From: Deltaproteobacteria bacterium
GTDB lineage: Bacteria; Desulfobacterota_B; Binatia; UBA9968
NCBI GenBank assembly: GCA_027297485.1
Contig: JAPUHZ010000252.1
Span: 1-7,451, forward strand
Length of the DNA: 7,451 nt
Reading direction: 5' to 3'
Part shown: positions 1-6,235 of the stretch, one piece after another
Layout: every line of letters begins with the position of its first letter
Position numbering within the stretch: position 1 is the first letter of the stretch
The notes under the pieces: model-generated
Told to the model about the DNA's origin: nothing
Database searches by the model: none
What the model saw: only the letters and a program-made list of their open reading frames with translations
Translations under genes and position numbers: made by a program

Positions 1-60
1 GACGCCCACCACACCACCCTTATGCCCAGAAACTACGACTCTGTTTTCCTTGACGACTAG

Positions 61-312
61 ATTCCGATCTGGGAGGCCATCCGCCTCAATCCCGATTATG
101 CCCTCGCGTACTACAACCGGGGTATTGCGCGCAAAGCCAAAGGCGACCTCAATGGCGCCTTGAAAGATTACGGGGAGGCCATCCGCCTCAATCCTGATGA
201 TGCCGACGCGTACTACAACCGGGGTATTGCGCGCGATGACAAAGGCGACCTCGATGGCGCGGCGCAAGATGAAAAAGCCGCCCGCCGGCTCAAACGCAAA
301 ACCAGTAAATAA
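61..312 (+). pseudogene. TPR-repeat protein, 3' fragment (no start, in-frame stop upstream)
   Basis: From position 73 the frame encodes two consecutive 34-residue tetratricopeptide repeats with the TPR signature (E-A-I-R-L-N-P, then A-Y-Y-N-R-G-I-A, then K-G-D-L-x-G-A), followed by a short basic tail ending at the TAA at 310-312. TPRs are helix-turn-helix protein-protein interaction modules, and the partner cannot be inferred. Reading back in frame, TAG lies at 58-60 and no ATG, GTG or TTG occurs between it and the first repeat. The codons before the TAG (1-57) do not look like a TPR, and neither of the other forward frames does. The region is therefore most simply a decayed or truncated C-terminal end of a longer TPR protein. 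A non-standard ATT start at 61 or a sequencing error at 58-60 is less likely but possible. Confidence 0.6.
73..276 (+). repeat. Tandem duplication of a 102-bp TPR-coding unit
   Basis: Unit 1 is 73-174 and unit 2 is 175-276, each exactly 34 codons. They are nearly identical at the nucleotide level, including a shared block from the codons for A-Y-Y-N-R-G-I-A-R, and the differences are scattered substitutions without gaps. The conservation of DNA as well as protein suggests recent intragenic duplication, which is common in TPR arrays. Confidence 0.85.
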
Positions 313-540
313 AATACACCACAGCAAATCCTGGGGTACGTTGTTGACTAGGTTGAATTACTTCCCTTGAGCACTTAGGTCTGTGGGAAGAGTCCCTTGC
401 CCCCCAGACAGGGGCCCTCCACGCCGCGATCTCGCGCCAGCCCATCCATTGGCTCCGGGAGGCTCTCAAGTGCGAGCTGACACCGGGTCGTTTGGGTAAT
501 TTTGACTTCTCGGCTGCTGACCCTAAAAAGGAACTTCCTA

Positions 541-1983
541 TCAATTCATCTTAAAAGTTGGGGGAACAACTTCATCGACGCTTTTGCCTGTCCAGTGCCA
601 TTTGGGGACACTCGCCCAGACCTCTTCTCCCTTGGCTTGAACCTTCTCTAGCAGCTCGTCTTCGTTTAGGCGAAGATATTTTCCGTTGTTGACTAGGGTT
701 TCTCCATCAACGATGACCGTTCGCACATCCCGGCTCACGGCGGTTTCCATTAATGATCGGATTGGATCTCGGACTGCCCCGAAGGCAATGTCTTTGAGGT
801 TGACGATAGAAATATCTGCCTTCGACCCTTTTTGTAGTCTTCCCAAGTCGTTTCGCCCAAGCATTTTTGCGCCACCCAAAGTCGCCGCGTTAAATACGTC
901 TCTCGGGTGCCCCGCCATATAGGTCTTGTCAGCCACCCGTGAGGCGAGTGCGGCGTAGCGCATATCCGAGATGATGTCTTTGGGAAATGTGTCGGTGCCT
1001 ATGCCCATGTTGATGCCGGCCTTTAAATACTTGTCGAAGGATTCCATCGTGATGCCGAGCTTGAGGTACTTCAGCGGGCTGTAGGCAACCGAGGCACCGG
1101 AGTCGGCGATGATCTTGAGGTCGTCTCCATAGGGATAGGCAAGCCAACTATGGCCGCTGATGAAGATACAGTGGGAGAGTGAAACTTCCGGGTCAAGAAA
1201 GCCGATTTTTTTTAGTAGCTCGATCGGCGTGCAACGATGGAGACGCAGAACCGTGTGAAATTCAAACAAATTGATCGTCGCGTGGATCTGCACGCGCACG
1301 CCAGCTTCCTTGGCGGCTTTTCGGGTTTTCTTTAATAGCTCCGGCGTGCAGGTGTCGACATGGCCCGGAAACAGCATGGTGTTCATGCGCCCGTTGCACG
1401 CACCGTTAAATTTCTTGGCAAACTCGACAGCCTTTTTCAGACCTTCGCTTCCCCGCGCGTCGTCCCAATCATATTCCAACCGTCCTTCACTATCATGGAA
1501 GAAGCTCACATTTTTGTAACTCGGCCCGGTGTAGCAGCGGATGCCGACCTGATCCACCATGTCGACATATCGCTCCGGCTCTCGTCCCGGACCACCGACC
1601 TCATAGGTCGTCGTCACGCCGCTTTTCAATACATGGATCAGGGAAAAACGTTGCCCGACGTCAACATCCTTTAAGTGAGCATGCTTCGCCCCTTCTCGTG
1701 TCGGCCCACCGTGAGCCAAGTAGTTGGAGGCAAAAAAATCGATCTTTGTTGAATCGTTGAGAAGATAGTCGCTGGCATTGCTACCGGAATGAAAATGGGT
1801 ATCGATAAAGCCTGGAGAAATCAAACATCCGGGCGCCTCAATTCTCTTTTCTACCGGATCGGGGTAGTCTTTAGCGACAGATAAGATCCGATCCTTTTCG
1901 AAGACCACAACACCATCCTTGATAATTTCATGCTCCTTGCCGTTAAAACCGACTACAAATCCGCCTTGAATGAGCGTTTTCAC
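541..1983 (-). CDS. Amidohydrolase, COG0402 (SsnA/cytosine deaminase/chlorohydrolase) type
   Basis: This 480-residue cytoplasmic protein of the metal-dependent amidohydrolase superfamily hydrolyses C-N (or C-Cl) bonds, typically deaminating purine, pyrimidine or triazine rings. The beta-sandwich start is followed by the first metal motif H63-x-H65 (in G-F-I-D-T-H-F-H), H234 after strand 5, H271 (S-H-C) after strand 6, and D331 (G-T-D) after strand 8. The family motif S-P-L-K-Y-L-K-L-G lies at 302-310. No Glu sits at H234+2 or +3, where many deaminases carry it; E241 (H+7) may serve, as in some COG0402 subgroups. Length is normal for the family. The start is GTG at 1981-1983, preceded by AGAAAGG with an 8-nt spacer. 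It is the last gene of a minus-strand operon, 15 nt after the SDR stop. The substrate is not readable from sequence; the class assignment is secure. Confidence 0.93.
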   Translation of the reverse strand: MKTLIQGGFVVGFNGKEHEIIKDGVVVFEKDRILSVAKDYPDPVEKRIEAPGCLISPGFIDTHFHSGSNASDYLLNDSTKIDFFASNYLAHGGPTREGAKHAHLKDVDVGQRFSLIHVLKSGVTTTYEVGGPGREPERYVDMVDQVGIRCYTGPSYKNVSFFHDSEGRLEYDWDDARGSEGLKKAVEFAKKFNGACNGRMNTMLFPGHVDTCTPELLKKTRKAAKEAGVRVQIHATINLFEFHTVLRLHRCTPIELLKKIGFLDPEVSLSHCIFISGHSWLAYPYGDDLKIIADSGASVAYSPLKYLKLGITMESFDKYLKAGINMGIGTDTFPKDIISDMRYAALASRVADKTYMAGHPRDVFNAATLGGAKMLGRNDLGRLQKGSKADISIVNLKDIAFGAVRDPIRSLMETAVSRDVRTVIVDGETLVNNGKYLRLNEDELLEKVQAKGEEVWASVPKWHWTGKSVDEVVPPTFKMN

Positions 1984-1991
1984 AACTACGG

Positions 1992-1998
1992 CCTTTCT
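1992..1998 (-). promoter_or_regulatory. Ribosome binding site deciding the GTG start of the amidohydrolase
   Basis: On the minus strand AGAAAGG lies 8 nt before GTG (1983-1981) and directly after the TAG of the upstream gene (1999-2001). No ATG is available near the N-terminus, and the family's N-terminal beta strand begins at this GTG, so it supports the non-ATG start and translational coupling. Confidence 0.65.
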
Positions 1999-2958
1999 CT
2001 AATTGTAAATCCCGTGCCGTGCCCAGTGGATGTAGTGTTCCACTCCGCGGTAAGGATCGAATTTGGGTGAAAAACCCGTTTCTTCGTGAATCCGGGAAAT
2101 ATCCACACAGGCGTTGATGTCCATAGGGGTCTTAGTCGAAATCAGAGGACCGGGGCCATCTCCCAAGTGGATTTCAGCCTCGGGCAGCAGCTTTTTTATT
2201 GCATCGGCAAACTCCCCGATGCTTGTCAGCCTGCCAAATCCTAAGTTGTAAATTCGATGGCGCAGGCTTGGCGCTTTTAATAAGAGGCCAAGCGCCCGGG
2301 CTGCGTCCTTGACGTAAATGAAGTCGTGGGCTTCCGTTGGGTCGTAATTCTCAAGCGCAATGGGCACGCCCTTCACCACGTTTGCCACCATGAGTCCCGG
2401 AAGGTTCCGCATTCCCCGATAAAGCGGTCCGTAAACGCGGGTCAACCGCACCAAGACTGTTTCAATACCGTACTCTTTGGAATACATGAGGCAGAGAATC
2501 TCCCCGGCTTTTTTTGTCCCCGGAATGAAACGGTCTGAGGTAATGAAAAGTTTTTCCTCTTCCTTGAAAGGAGTGGTGTCAGTCATCCCCTGATATACTG
2601 CTTCGGAACTAATAAAAATGACCCTCTGGACCCCTACCTTTTGGGCGGCTTCGAGTACGTTAATGGTCCCGGTAATATTCACATGCATGGCCTGGTAAAG
2701 GGGTGTATTAGCCTTTTCGGACCGGATGGCGGCATGGACGATGCTCTTTACGCCAAACTCCTGAATGGCCCGGGACACCTCCTCCAGGGAGGTTACATCA
2801 ACCGGCACAATCTTAAGATTTTGACCTACAAAGGGAGCCAAAAGGGAGGGGATCTCTCCATGGCGGTTTTTCGTGAGAAGGACTCTTTCTCCGATGTCGC
2901 ACAAGATTTTTGCCAAGTTACTTCCTAGGAATCCTAGTCCACCTGTAATCATGATCAT
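1999..2958 (-). CDS. NAD-dependent epimerase/dehydratase-like extended SDR, active-site Tyr replaced
   Basis: A 319-residue extended short-chain dehydrogenase/reductase. The N-terminal Rossmann fold begins at residue 2 with the NAD(P) motif T-G-G-x-G-x-x-G (G6, G9, G12). The H75-A-A segment, the V-N-I-T-G-T motif (93-98) and the Ser strand F-I-S-S (115-118) follow, then the R-x-Y-G-P segment near 174-178 and D-F-I-Y-V-K-D-A-A-R (212-221), which are typical of nucleotide-sugar epimerases. Where the family has Y-x-x-x-K before A-G-E, the protein reads I145-P-G-T-K149-K-A-G-E: the Lys is present but the catalytic Tyr is Ile (codon ATT at 2526-2524). It could use another residue, act as a binding protein, or catalyse a non-redox step. 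ATG at 2958 is supported by GAGGAG (2970-2965) with a 6-nt spacer. It sits 45 nt downstream of the M24 gene and 15 nt upstream of the amidohydrolase. Confidence 0.92.
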   Translation of the reverse strand: MIMITGGLGFLGSNLAKILCDIGERVLLTKNRHGEIPSLLAPFVGQNLKIVPVDVTSLEEVSRAIQEFGVKSIVHAAIRSEKANTPLYQAMHVNITGTINVLEAAQKVGVQRVIFISSEAVYQGMTDTTPFKEEEKLFITSDRFIPGTKKAGEILCLMYSKEYGIETVLVRLTRVYGPLYRGMRNLPGLMVANVVKGVPIALENYDPTEAHDFIYVKDAARALGLLLKAPSLRHRIYNLGFGRLTSIGEFADAIKKLLPEAEIHLGDGPGPLISTKTPMDINACVDISRIHEETGFSPKFDPYRGVEHYIHWARHGIYN

Positions 2959-3003
2959 GGTTGGCTCCTCAGGAATCCGGAAAGCACCCTGGGAGAAAAG
3001 AAT

Positions 3004-4113
3004 TCATAGGACAATCAGTTCATCCCCGACTCTGTTCAGCCGGAGATTCCCCCTTTCCGTGGTGAGATAGGTCTCTCCCCAGAGAAGTGAACTCTTCGCT
3101 AAGGCAGGACAGGGATGAACGATAAAGACCATGTTAGGGGCGATTTTAGTTTGGTTTTTCGGGGAAGGGCGATCCTCAACCATATCGAGGCCAACGATAT
3201 GGCCATAAATCGGCGTGTAGTCCATTCCCAGTTTCCTCACATACTCTTCCATCACGGTCATGGGCTTGGAAACCTTAAACCCGGGCTTTAGGTATTTGAG
3301 AGCTTCTCTGATCGCTTGAACTGACGCCTGATGGAGTTTTACCAGCGTCTTGTCGGGTTTCCCCAGAGAAAGGGCCCGGGCCAATTGAGTCCAATAGCCC
3401 CCATAACAAGCCGTGAGTTCCACGAAGACCATCCCCTTTTTACCTATTTTTCTACCGGATGGGGGATAGGCGTCAACCTCGGGACCTTGGGAAATGATAT
3501 TAAAGCTTTTTTCTACGCCATGACTTTTGAGCACGAAGTCCATCTGGGCGATGACTTCCCATTCCGTTTTCCCTGGTTTTATGTGCTTTATTCCTTCGGT
3601 GAAGGCCAGATCCACGAGCGCAGCCGACTTCTTAACCAAACGGATCTCCTCAGGGGTCCGGTAGGCCCGCAGTTCTTTTAGAGTCGGGCCGAAATCGGTC
3701 AGCCTAAGATCCGGGAAGGATTCCTCAATCTTCTGGCACCACAGGAAAGGGAGCTTGTCCAGTCCGTCCGTCCCCACCGCCGCATGGCCCAAACGCTTCT
3801 CTTTTAGAATCTCCAACACGCTCTCAAGAAAATTGAAGCTCAGCCTCACGTCGTCGATCCAGGAATATTTTTTTGCCCTCTTGGCTTGGAAACGTGATTC
3901 CACAAGCATAATCGGCCCTTCTGCTCCCTCTCTGAAAAAGAAAAGGACCAAGGGAATGTTGATATTAGGGAAATCCGTGAGGAAGCGAAAACTGGCTCCT
4001 TCCCCACGAATAGCACTGGAACCTCTAACAATCAGGGCGTCGAGGCCTTGGTCCGTCATGTGCTGTCGCAGCGATTGATAGCGAGCCTCTCTTTCCTTCT
4101 TAGAAAGAAACAT
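3004..4113 (-). CDS. M24-family (creatinase/Xaa-Pro aminopeptidase fold) protein with altered metal site
   Basis: A 369-residue protein with the two-domain layout of aminopeptidase P and creatinase: an N-terminal creatinase-N domain (about 10-140), the linker motif L-K-E-L-R-A-Y-R-T-P-E-E-I (145-157), then the pita-bread domain (about 160-365). Metallopeptidases of this fold bind two metals through D, D, H, E, E. Here those positions read E232, Q243 (11 residues later), H305 (in Y-G-H), H333 (in V-H-P) and E347, so at most part of the site is kept. Creatinase shows that this fold can hydrolyse C-N bonds without metal. Peptidase activity is therefore doubtful, and a creatinase-like hydrolase or a different lyase is possible. 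An upstream in-frame ATG at 4170 would add 19 residues, but ATG 4113 has a properly spaced AGAAAGGA and starts at the conserved N-domain. It is the first gene of the minus-strand operon. Confidence 0.9.
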   Translation of the reverse strand: MFLSKKEREARYQSLRQHMTDQGLDALIVRGSSAIRGEGASFRFLTDFPNINIPLVLFFFREGAEGPIMLVESRFQAKRAKKYSWIDDVRLSFNFLESVLEILKEKRLGHAAVGTDGLDKLPFLWCQKIEESFPDLRLTDFGPTLKELRAYRTPEEIRLVKKSAALVDLAFTEGIKHIKPGKTEWEVIAQMDFVLKSHGVEKSFNIISQGPEVDAYPPSGRKIGKKGMVFVELTACYGGYWTQLARALSLGKPDKTLVKLHQASVQAIREALKYLKPGFKVSKPMTVMEEYVRKLGMDYTPIYGHIVGLDMVEDRPSPKNQTKIAPNMVFIVHPCPALAKSSLLWGETYLTTERGNLRLNRVGDELIVL

Positions 4114-4119
4114 GATGCG

Positions 4120-4127
4120 TCCTTTCT
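4120..4127 (-). promoter_or_regulatory. Ribosome binding site deciding the start of the M24 gene
   Basis: On the minus strand AGAAAGGA is followed by a 6-nt spacer and ATG at 4113-4111. The competing in-frame ATG at 4170-4168 has a purine run (AAGAAGGG) directly abutting it with no spacer, so the shorter product is preferred. Confidence 0.65.
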
Positions 4128-4197
4128 GACCTGCCCCTCTCAATGGCGGAAAATTTTTCCACGACCCCATCCCTTCTTGCAGTTTGTTGCGATTCTT

Positions 4198-4226
4198 TCT
4201 ATAACATAGCCCCTATGGGTTGTCAT
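4198..4226 (-). promoter_or_regulatory. Candidate sigma70 promoter for the M24-SDR-amidohydrolase operon
   Basis: Read on the minus strand, -35 ATGACA (4226-4221, five of six matches to consensus) and -10 TATAGA (4203-4198, four of six) are separated by 17 nt. The expected transcript start near 4191 gives a leader of about 78 nt to the ATG at 4113. It lies in the only divergent gap of the window, where a promoter is expected; assignment by eye only. Confidence 0.45.
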
Positions 4227-4229
4227 ACT
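4201..4229 (+). promoter_or_regulatory. Candidate sigma70 promoter for coxS-coxM-coxG
   Basis: ATAACA (4201-4206, four of six) and CATACT (4224-4229, four of six) are 17 nt apart and would start transcription near 4236, about 40 nt before coxS. The boxes overlap those of the minus-strand candidate in reverse roles. Weak consensus, so low confidence; TTGTCA at 4220-4225 with AAAAAT at 4245-4250 (19-nt spacer) is an alternative. Confidence 0.3.
4205..4217. promoter_or_regulatory. Palindrome at the centre of the divergent promoter (possible operator)
   Basis: CATAG-CCC-CTATG is a perfect inverted repeat with 5-bp arms and a 3-bp centre. It lies between the -35 and -10 boxes of both candidate promoters, a usual place for a repressor or MerR-type activator. 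The short arms make chance occurrence possible, and no regulator gene is in the window. Confidence 0.3.
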
Positions 4230-4276
4230 AGCGGCAGCTTGGAGAAAAATAAAACGAGGGATGAAAAGGAAAGGCG

Positions 4277-4744
4277 ATGAAAAAAAAGATTCGTATGCGT
4301 GTCAACGGGAAGAAGGTTGAAGTAGAGGTTCCCACCAACCGCCTTTTGGTAGATTTTTTGCGTTATGACCTGGGGCTGACCGGCACCAAGGAGGGATGCA
4401 GCGTCGGAGTCTGTGGCGCCTGCACTGTCTTGATGGATGGGGAGATGGTTAGTTCCTGTATCGCCTTGGCGGTATTCGCCGACGGCCATGAGATCATGAC
4501 CGTCGAGGGCCTGGCCAAAAACGAAGAGCTGCATCCGGTGCAGAAAAGTTTCATTCAATACGGCGGCTTCCAGTGTGGGATCTGTACCCCCGGGCAAGTG
4601 GTAGCGGCCAAGGCCCTGCTGGATGAGATTCCCAAACCTAGCGAAGAACAGATCAAAGAATGGATGATGGGAAATCTTTGTCGGTGCACCGGCTATTACA
4701 AGATCATCGAGTCGATTAAAAAGGCGCACCAGTTCGCCAAATAA
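4277..4744 (+). CDS. coxS: [2Fe-2S] small subunit of a molybdenum hydroxylase (CO/xanthine dehydrogenase family)
   Basis: A 155-residue cytoplasmic electron-transfer subunit that passes electrons from the molybdopterin site to FAD. The plant-ferredoxin-type N-terminal domain (1-75) has C41-x4-C46-x2-C49-x11-C61. The C-terminal four-helix domain has C100-x2-C103 (F-Q-C-G-I-C-T-P-G) and C135-x-C137 (L-C-R-C-T-G-Y). All eight ligands of the two [2Fe-2S] clusters and the Gln before C100 that faces the molybdopterin cofactor are present. Length matches the family (about 155-165). ATG at 4277 has AAGGA with a 6-nt spacer. It is the first gene of a plus-strand operon, 10 nt ahead of coxM. The name denotes the family: CO oxidation itself is not shown, and many relatives hydroxylate purines, nicotinate or aldehydes. 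Confidence 0.95.
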   Translation: MKKKIRMRVNGKKVEVEVPTNRLLVDFLRYDLGLTGTKEGCSVGVCGACTVLMDGEMVSSCIALAVFADGHEIMTVEGLAKNEELHPVQKSFIQYGGFQCGICTPGQVVAAKALLDEIPKPSEEQIKEWMMGNLCRCTGYYKIIESIKKAHQFAK

Positions 4745-4754
4745 GGCCAACCCC

Positions 4755-5672
4755 ATGATACCCTTCGAATACCGTACCCCCAGGAATCTCAAGCAAGTCC
4801 ATGAAGATATGAAAGAGTTCGGCGAAGAGGCTAGGCTCATCGCCGGTGGCACCGCGCTCATTATCATGATGAGGCAGCGTCTAGTGCGCCCCACCTGTCT
4901 GATCAGTTTACGCTCCGTGCGCGGCTTAAGCGGCATCACCCAAAAAGACGGCGGGCTGCGCATCGGTGGCCTGGTAACTCATCGTGAGGTGGAGACCTCC
5001 TCCCTGGTGCGGCGGCGACTGCCGCTCCTGGCCGAGACCTACCGGCACGTTGCCACGATCCGCATACGCACCATGGCCACTGTCGGAGGAGGGCTTGCTC
5101 ATGCCGATCCCAACCAGGACCCACCCCCCACCCTGATTGTGTTGGGGGCAACCGTCAAGGTAGCCTCGGCCAATGGTAACCGGGTCGTTCCGATGGACGC
5201 ATTTTTTACCGACTATTATGAGACCACACTTAAGCCCGACGAAATCATCACCGAGATCTCTGTCCCCCGCTTGCCGCCAAACAGTGGAAGCGCTTTTCTT
5301 AAATTCCTTCCCCGCACTGCCGATGACTATGCTACGGTCTCCGCTGCGGCCGTGGTCACTTTGGATCGAGCCAGGAAGATCTTTACCGACGTCCGTATTG
5401 CGCTGGGAAGTGTGGGGGCGACGCCGATCCGAGCCCAAGAGGCTGAGGCAGTATTGCGTGGACAGCCGGTAAAGGCTGAGGCGCTGCGTGAGGCCGCGGA
5501 AAAGGCCAAGCAGGTTGCCGATCCGATCAGCGATTTTCGTGGCTCGGCCGCCTACAAAAAGGAGATGGCCGGGGTGTTTGTTCGCCGCGCCTTAGAGAGA
5601 GCTCTGGAGAGTTTACGCAGGAAAGGCGAGGCCAAGAAAAGCCGCCAGGCGCCAAAGAGGAGGAAAAAGTGA
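4755..5672 (+). CDS. coxM: FAD-binding medium subunit of a molybdenum hydroxylase (CoxM/CutM/NdhF type)
   Basis: A 305-residue flavoprotein subunit that takes electrons from the iron-sulfur subunit. The FAD-binding PCMH fold shows A-G-G-T (30-33) in the first pyrophosphate loop and A-T-V-G-G-G-L-A-H-A-D-P-N-Q-D (108-122) in the second. The C-terminal CO dehydrogenase flavoprotein domain covers about 180-285 (A-D-D-Y-A-T-V-S-A-A-A, then A-L-G-S-V-G-A-T-P-I-R-A). It has only one Cys (C48), so it lacks the extra [4Fe-4S] segment of 4-hydroxybenzoyl-CoA reductase beta subunits. The last 16 residues (about 290-305) are a very Lys/Arg-rich tail, unusual for the family. AAGG embedded in the coxS stop region provides the ribosome site with an 8-nt spacer. 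The TGA overlaps the GTG of coxG by 4 nt. Confidence 0.94.
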   Translation: MIPFEYRTPRNLKQVHEDMKEFGEEARLIAGGTALIIMMRQRLVRPTCLISLRSVRGLSGITQKDGGLRIGGLVTHREVETSSLVRRRLPLLAETYRHVATIRIRTMATVGGGLAHADPNQDPPPTLIVLGATVKVASANGNRVVPMDAFFTDYYETTLKPDEIITEISVPRLPPNSGSAFLKFLPRTADDYATVSAAAVVTLDRARKIFTDVRIALGSVGATPIRAQEAEAVLRGQPVKAEALREAAEKAKQVADPISDFRGSAAYKKEMAGVFVRRALERALESLRRKGEAKKSRQAPKRRKK

Positions 5673-6121
5673 AGTTCACCCAACGTGCGGTCATTCCCGT
5701 GGCTCGCGAACCCCTGTGGGACTTTCTTATGGACGTGCCCAAGGTAGCCTGCTCGCTGCCGGGGGTAGAATCGGTCAAGCAGATCGATGACTCCACCTAC
5801 CAGGGGACCCTGAAAATCCGTGTGGGTCCCATCTCCCTCACCCTGCAGGGCAAGATTATTTTGGAACAGCGCGATCGTGAAAATTGGCGTGCCACTATGC
5901 GGGCTGAGGCGAGCGATCGTATGGCCGCCGGGGCAGTCAAGGGCAAAACCAGCATGGAACTTAAGGAGATCAGCCCCAAAGAGACGGAACTCCTCGTTGA
6001 GACCGATGTCAGTATCCTGGGCAAGATCGGCGAGTTCGGGCAGCCGATTATTCGTAGGAAGGCTGATGCGATGCTTCAGGAGTTTGTAAAGAATATCAAG
6101 AAGCAGTTGGCAGGGGGTTAA
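5669..6121 (+). CDS. coxG: CoxG-type SRPBCC protein (carbon monoxide dehydrogenase subunit G family)
   Basis: A 150-residue START/SRPBCC-fold protein of the CoxG family, which accompanies molybdenum hydroxylase operons. In Oligotropha the CoxG protein recruits CO dehydrogenase to the membrane. Visible landmarks are W17-D-F-L, V-P-K-V-A-C-S-L-P-G-V (23-33), the G-x-I/L-x-L-Q-G strand region (53-61), and the C-terminal helix that starts G-K-I-G-E-F-G (118-124) and ends F-V-K-N-I-K-K-Q-L. The Oligotropha protein is longer, with a C-terminal hydrophobic anchor that is absent here, so this form should be soluble. The start is GTG at 5669, four bases overlapping the coxM stop, with AGAGGAGG and a 5-nt spacer. 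It is the last gene of the plus-strand operon; no large subunit gene follows. Confidence 0.93.
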   Translation: MKFTQRAVIPVAREPLWDFLMDVPKVACSLPGVESVKQIDDSTYQGTLKIRVGPISLTLQGKIILEQRDRENWRATMRAEASDRMAAGAVKGKTSMELKEISPKETELLVETDVSILGKIGEFGQPIIRRKADAMLQEFVKNIKKQLAGG

Positions 6122-6235
6122 GGCCTAGGGGATTCTTTGGAAACGGGAACCACCCCGGTAGCCACTTTGGTCTATGAGATTCACCTGTCCCGATATGCTG
6201 TCATAGCAGACTTGGATCAGTTGTTTGCGGCCCAG

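Noticed and set aside
73..276. Short repeat array such as CRISPR
   Set aside because: The repeats are 102 bp, contiguous without spacers, in frame, and encode TPR motifs.
525..539. AGGAAGTTCCT followed by TTTTT on the minus strand just after the amidohydrolase stop, as a terminator
   Set aside because: The two arms leave a single-base centre, so only a very short stem could form; too weak to call.
290..544. 84-codon minus-strand frame between the TPR fragment and the amidohydrolase
   Set aside because: It overlaps the TPR 3' end, shows no recognisable motif or convincing ribosome site, and its residue composition looks non-coding.
3331..3681. Plus-strand open frame of 116 codons opposite the M24 gene
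   Set aside because: The minus strand carries a full M24 domain here; the opposite frame has no motif or ribosome site.
4223..4963. Long open frame of 246 codons on the minus strand, antisense to coxS
   Set aside because: It overlaps a gene with all eight conserved Cys ligands, has no recognisable domain, and arises from codon bias of the opposite strand.
4926..5438. Minus-strand open frame antisense to coxM
   Set aside because: It lies inside the clearly coding FAD subunit gene; its composition is shadow-like with no family motifs.
4755..5672. Assignment of the FeS/FAD pair to 4-hydroxybenzoyl-CoA reductase because of the nearby Dch-like gene
   Set aside because: The FAD subunit has one Cys only and lacks the extra [4Fe-4S] segment of that enzyme's beta subunit, and CoxG accompanies it.
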